5,548 nt of DNA from MWEH01 sp964392385 (lineage in GTDB: Bacteria > Bacillota > Clostridia > Christensenellales > DTU072): the NCBI GenBank assembly GCA_964392385.1, contig CAYMPR010000058.1, positions 1 to 5,548 on the forward strand, in the 5' to 3' direction. Positions 5,127 through 5,548 of this stretch are shown one piece after another (the first letter of the stretch is position 1; each line of letters begins with the position of its first letter). A model generated the notes under the pieces. The model ran no database searches. It had not been told where the DNA came from and saw nothing but the letters and a program-made list of their open reading frames with translations. The translations under genes were made by a program, and so were the position numbers.

Positions 5127-5548
5127 ATGGATACTTTTGAAACAAGGTGTATTCAAGCGGGTTATACCCCAAAGAATAAAGATCCAAGAGTTGGAGCAAT
5201 TGTGCAATCAACTACATTTGCATATGATTCTCCTGAAGAGATGGCAGAAGTCTTCGATTTAAAAACAGAGGGCTGCGTGTATTCGAGACTTAAAAACCCA
5301 ACTTGTTTGATGCTAGAAGAAAAAGTTGCCTCTTTAGAGGGTGGTGTTGGAGCTCTAGCTTGTGCATCTGGAATGGCAGCTATAACTATAGCCGTATTAA
5401 ACCTATGCAGCGCAGGAGATAATTTTATTTGTGCATCTAGTATTTATGGCGGCTCGTACAATCTTTTTAATGTAACGCTTAAAAAATTAGCCATAGAATG
5501 CAGATTTTTTGATTTAGATGAAAAGAATGAAAATATTGAGAAGTTAAT
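5127..5548 (+). CDS. metY: O-acetylhomoserine sulfhydrylase-type PLP enzyme (N-terminal part)
   Basis: The gene starts at an ATG with GGAGG (5117-5121) five bases upstream and runs off the right edge after 140 complete codons, about one third of the usual length near 425. It belongs to the Cys/Met metabolism PLP-dependent family, fold type I. Visible marks are TRCIQAGYTP at 6-15, VQSTTFAY at 26-33, YSRLKNPT at 52-59 (in this family the Tyr-Arg pair contacts the PLP phosphate of the neighbouring subunit), ASGMAA at 80-85 (phosphate cup) and SSIYGGSYNLF at 104-114 (Y107 stacks on PLP). The PLP lysine lies beyond the window. SSxYGGxYNLF and the overall spacing favour the O-acetylhomoserine sulfhydrylase branch, which makes homocysteine from O-acetylhomoserine and sulfide. 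Cystathionine gamma-synthase/lyase or methionine gamma-lyase cannot be excluded without the rest. It is in the same direction as smpB. Confidence 0.85.
   Translation, partial: MDTFETRCIQAGYTPKNKDPRVGAIVQSTTFAYDSPEEMAEVFDLKTEGCVYSRLKNPTCLMLEEKVASLEGGVGALACASGMAAITIAVLNLCSAGDNFICASSIYGGSYNLFNVTLKKLAIECRFFDLDEKNENIEKL

Noticed and set aside
4748..5211. Two overlapping minus-strand frames (103 and 115 codons) opposite smpB and the sulfhydrylase start
   Set aside because: They are antisense to clear SmpB and PLP-enzyme coding sequence. Their Leu/Phe/Ile-rich content is what Lys/Glu-rich AT-rich genes give on the reverse strand.

Overview
The window is AT-rich DNA with strong AGGAGG-type ribosome binding sites and sigma-A-like promoters. 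Together with the gene content (SmpB, a MetY-type PLP enzyme, an AlbA_2/HATPase regulator), this points to a low-GC Firmicute, most likely an anaerobic member of the Clostridia. No species can be named from the sequence alone.

Layout. (1) Positions 1-1304, minus strand: a large membrane-anchored alpha/beta hydrolase (lipase-like) whose C-terminus runs off the left edge. (2) 1305-1637: a divergent promoter region. It holds a promoter for each neighbour and a perfect 8-bp inverted repeat over the presumed start of the minus-strand transcript. (3) 1638-2567, plus strand: a soluble HSL-type alpha/beta hydrolase homologue whose nucleophile serine is replaced by glycine, so probably a pseudoenzyme. 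(4) 2568-2902: an intergenic region with about 3.4 copies of a 51-52 bp tandem repeat. Seven GCAAA-containing boxes in it are spaced 20-21 and 31 bp in alternation, close to two and three helical turns. (5) 2903-4372: an AlbA_2 + HATPase_c_4 + winged-helix protein of the COG2865 type, probably a transcription regulator. (6) 4539-5000: smpB, the tmRNA-binding protein of ribosome rescue, with its own extended -10 promoter. (7) 5127 to the right edge: the N-terminal 140 residues of an O-acetylhomoserine sulfhydrylase / Cys-Met metabolism PLP enzyme.

How it fits together. smpB and the sulfhydrylase are housekeeping functions. The left part looks more accessory: two unlike hydrolases face away from each other across shared regulatory DNA, and a lone regulator sits behind an ordered array of repeats. 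The seventh box lies between the -35 and -10 of the regulator's likely promoter, so the simplest reading is an autoregulatory operator array. The most noteworthy observations are this helically phased array and the serine-less hydrolase. No tRNA, rRNA, tmRNA, CRISPR array or transposase was seen.
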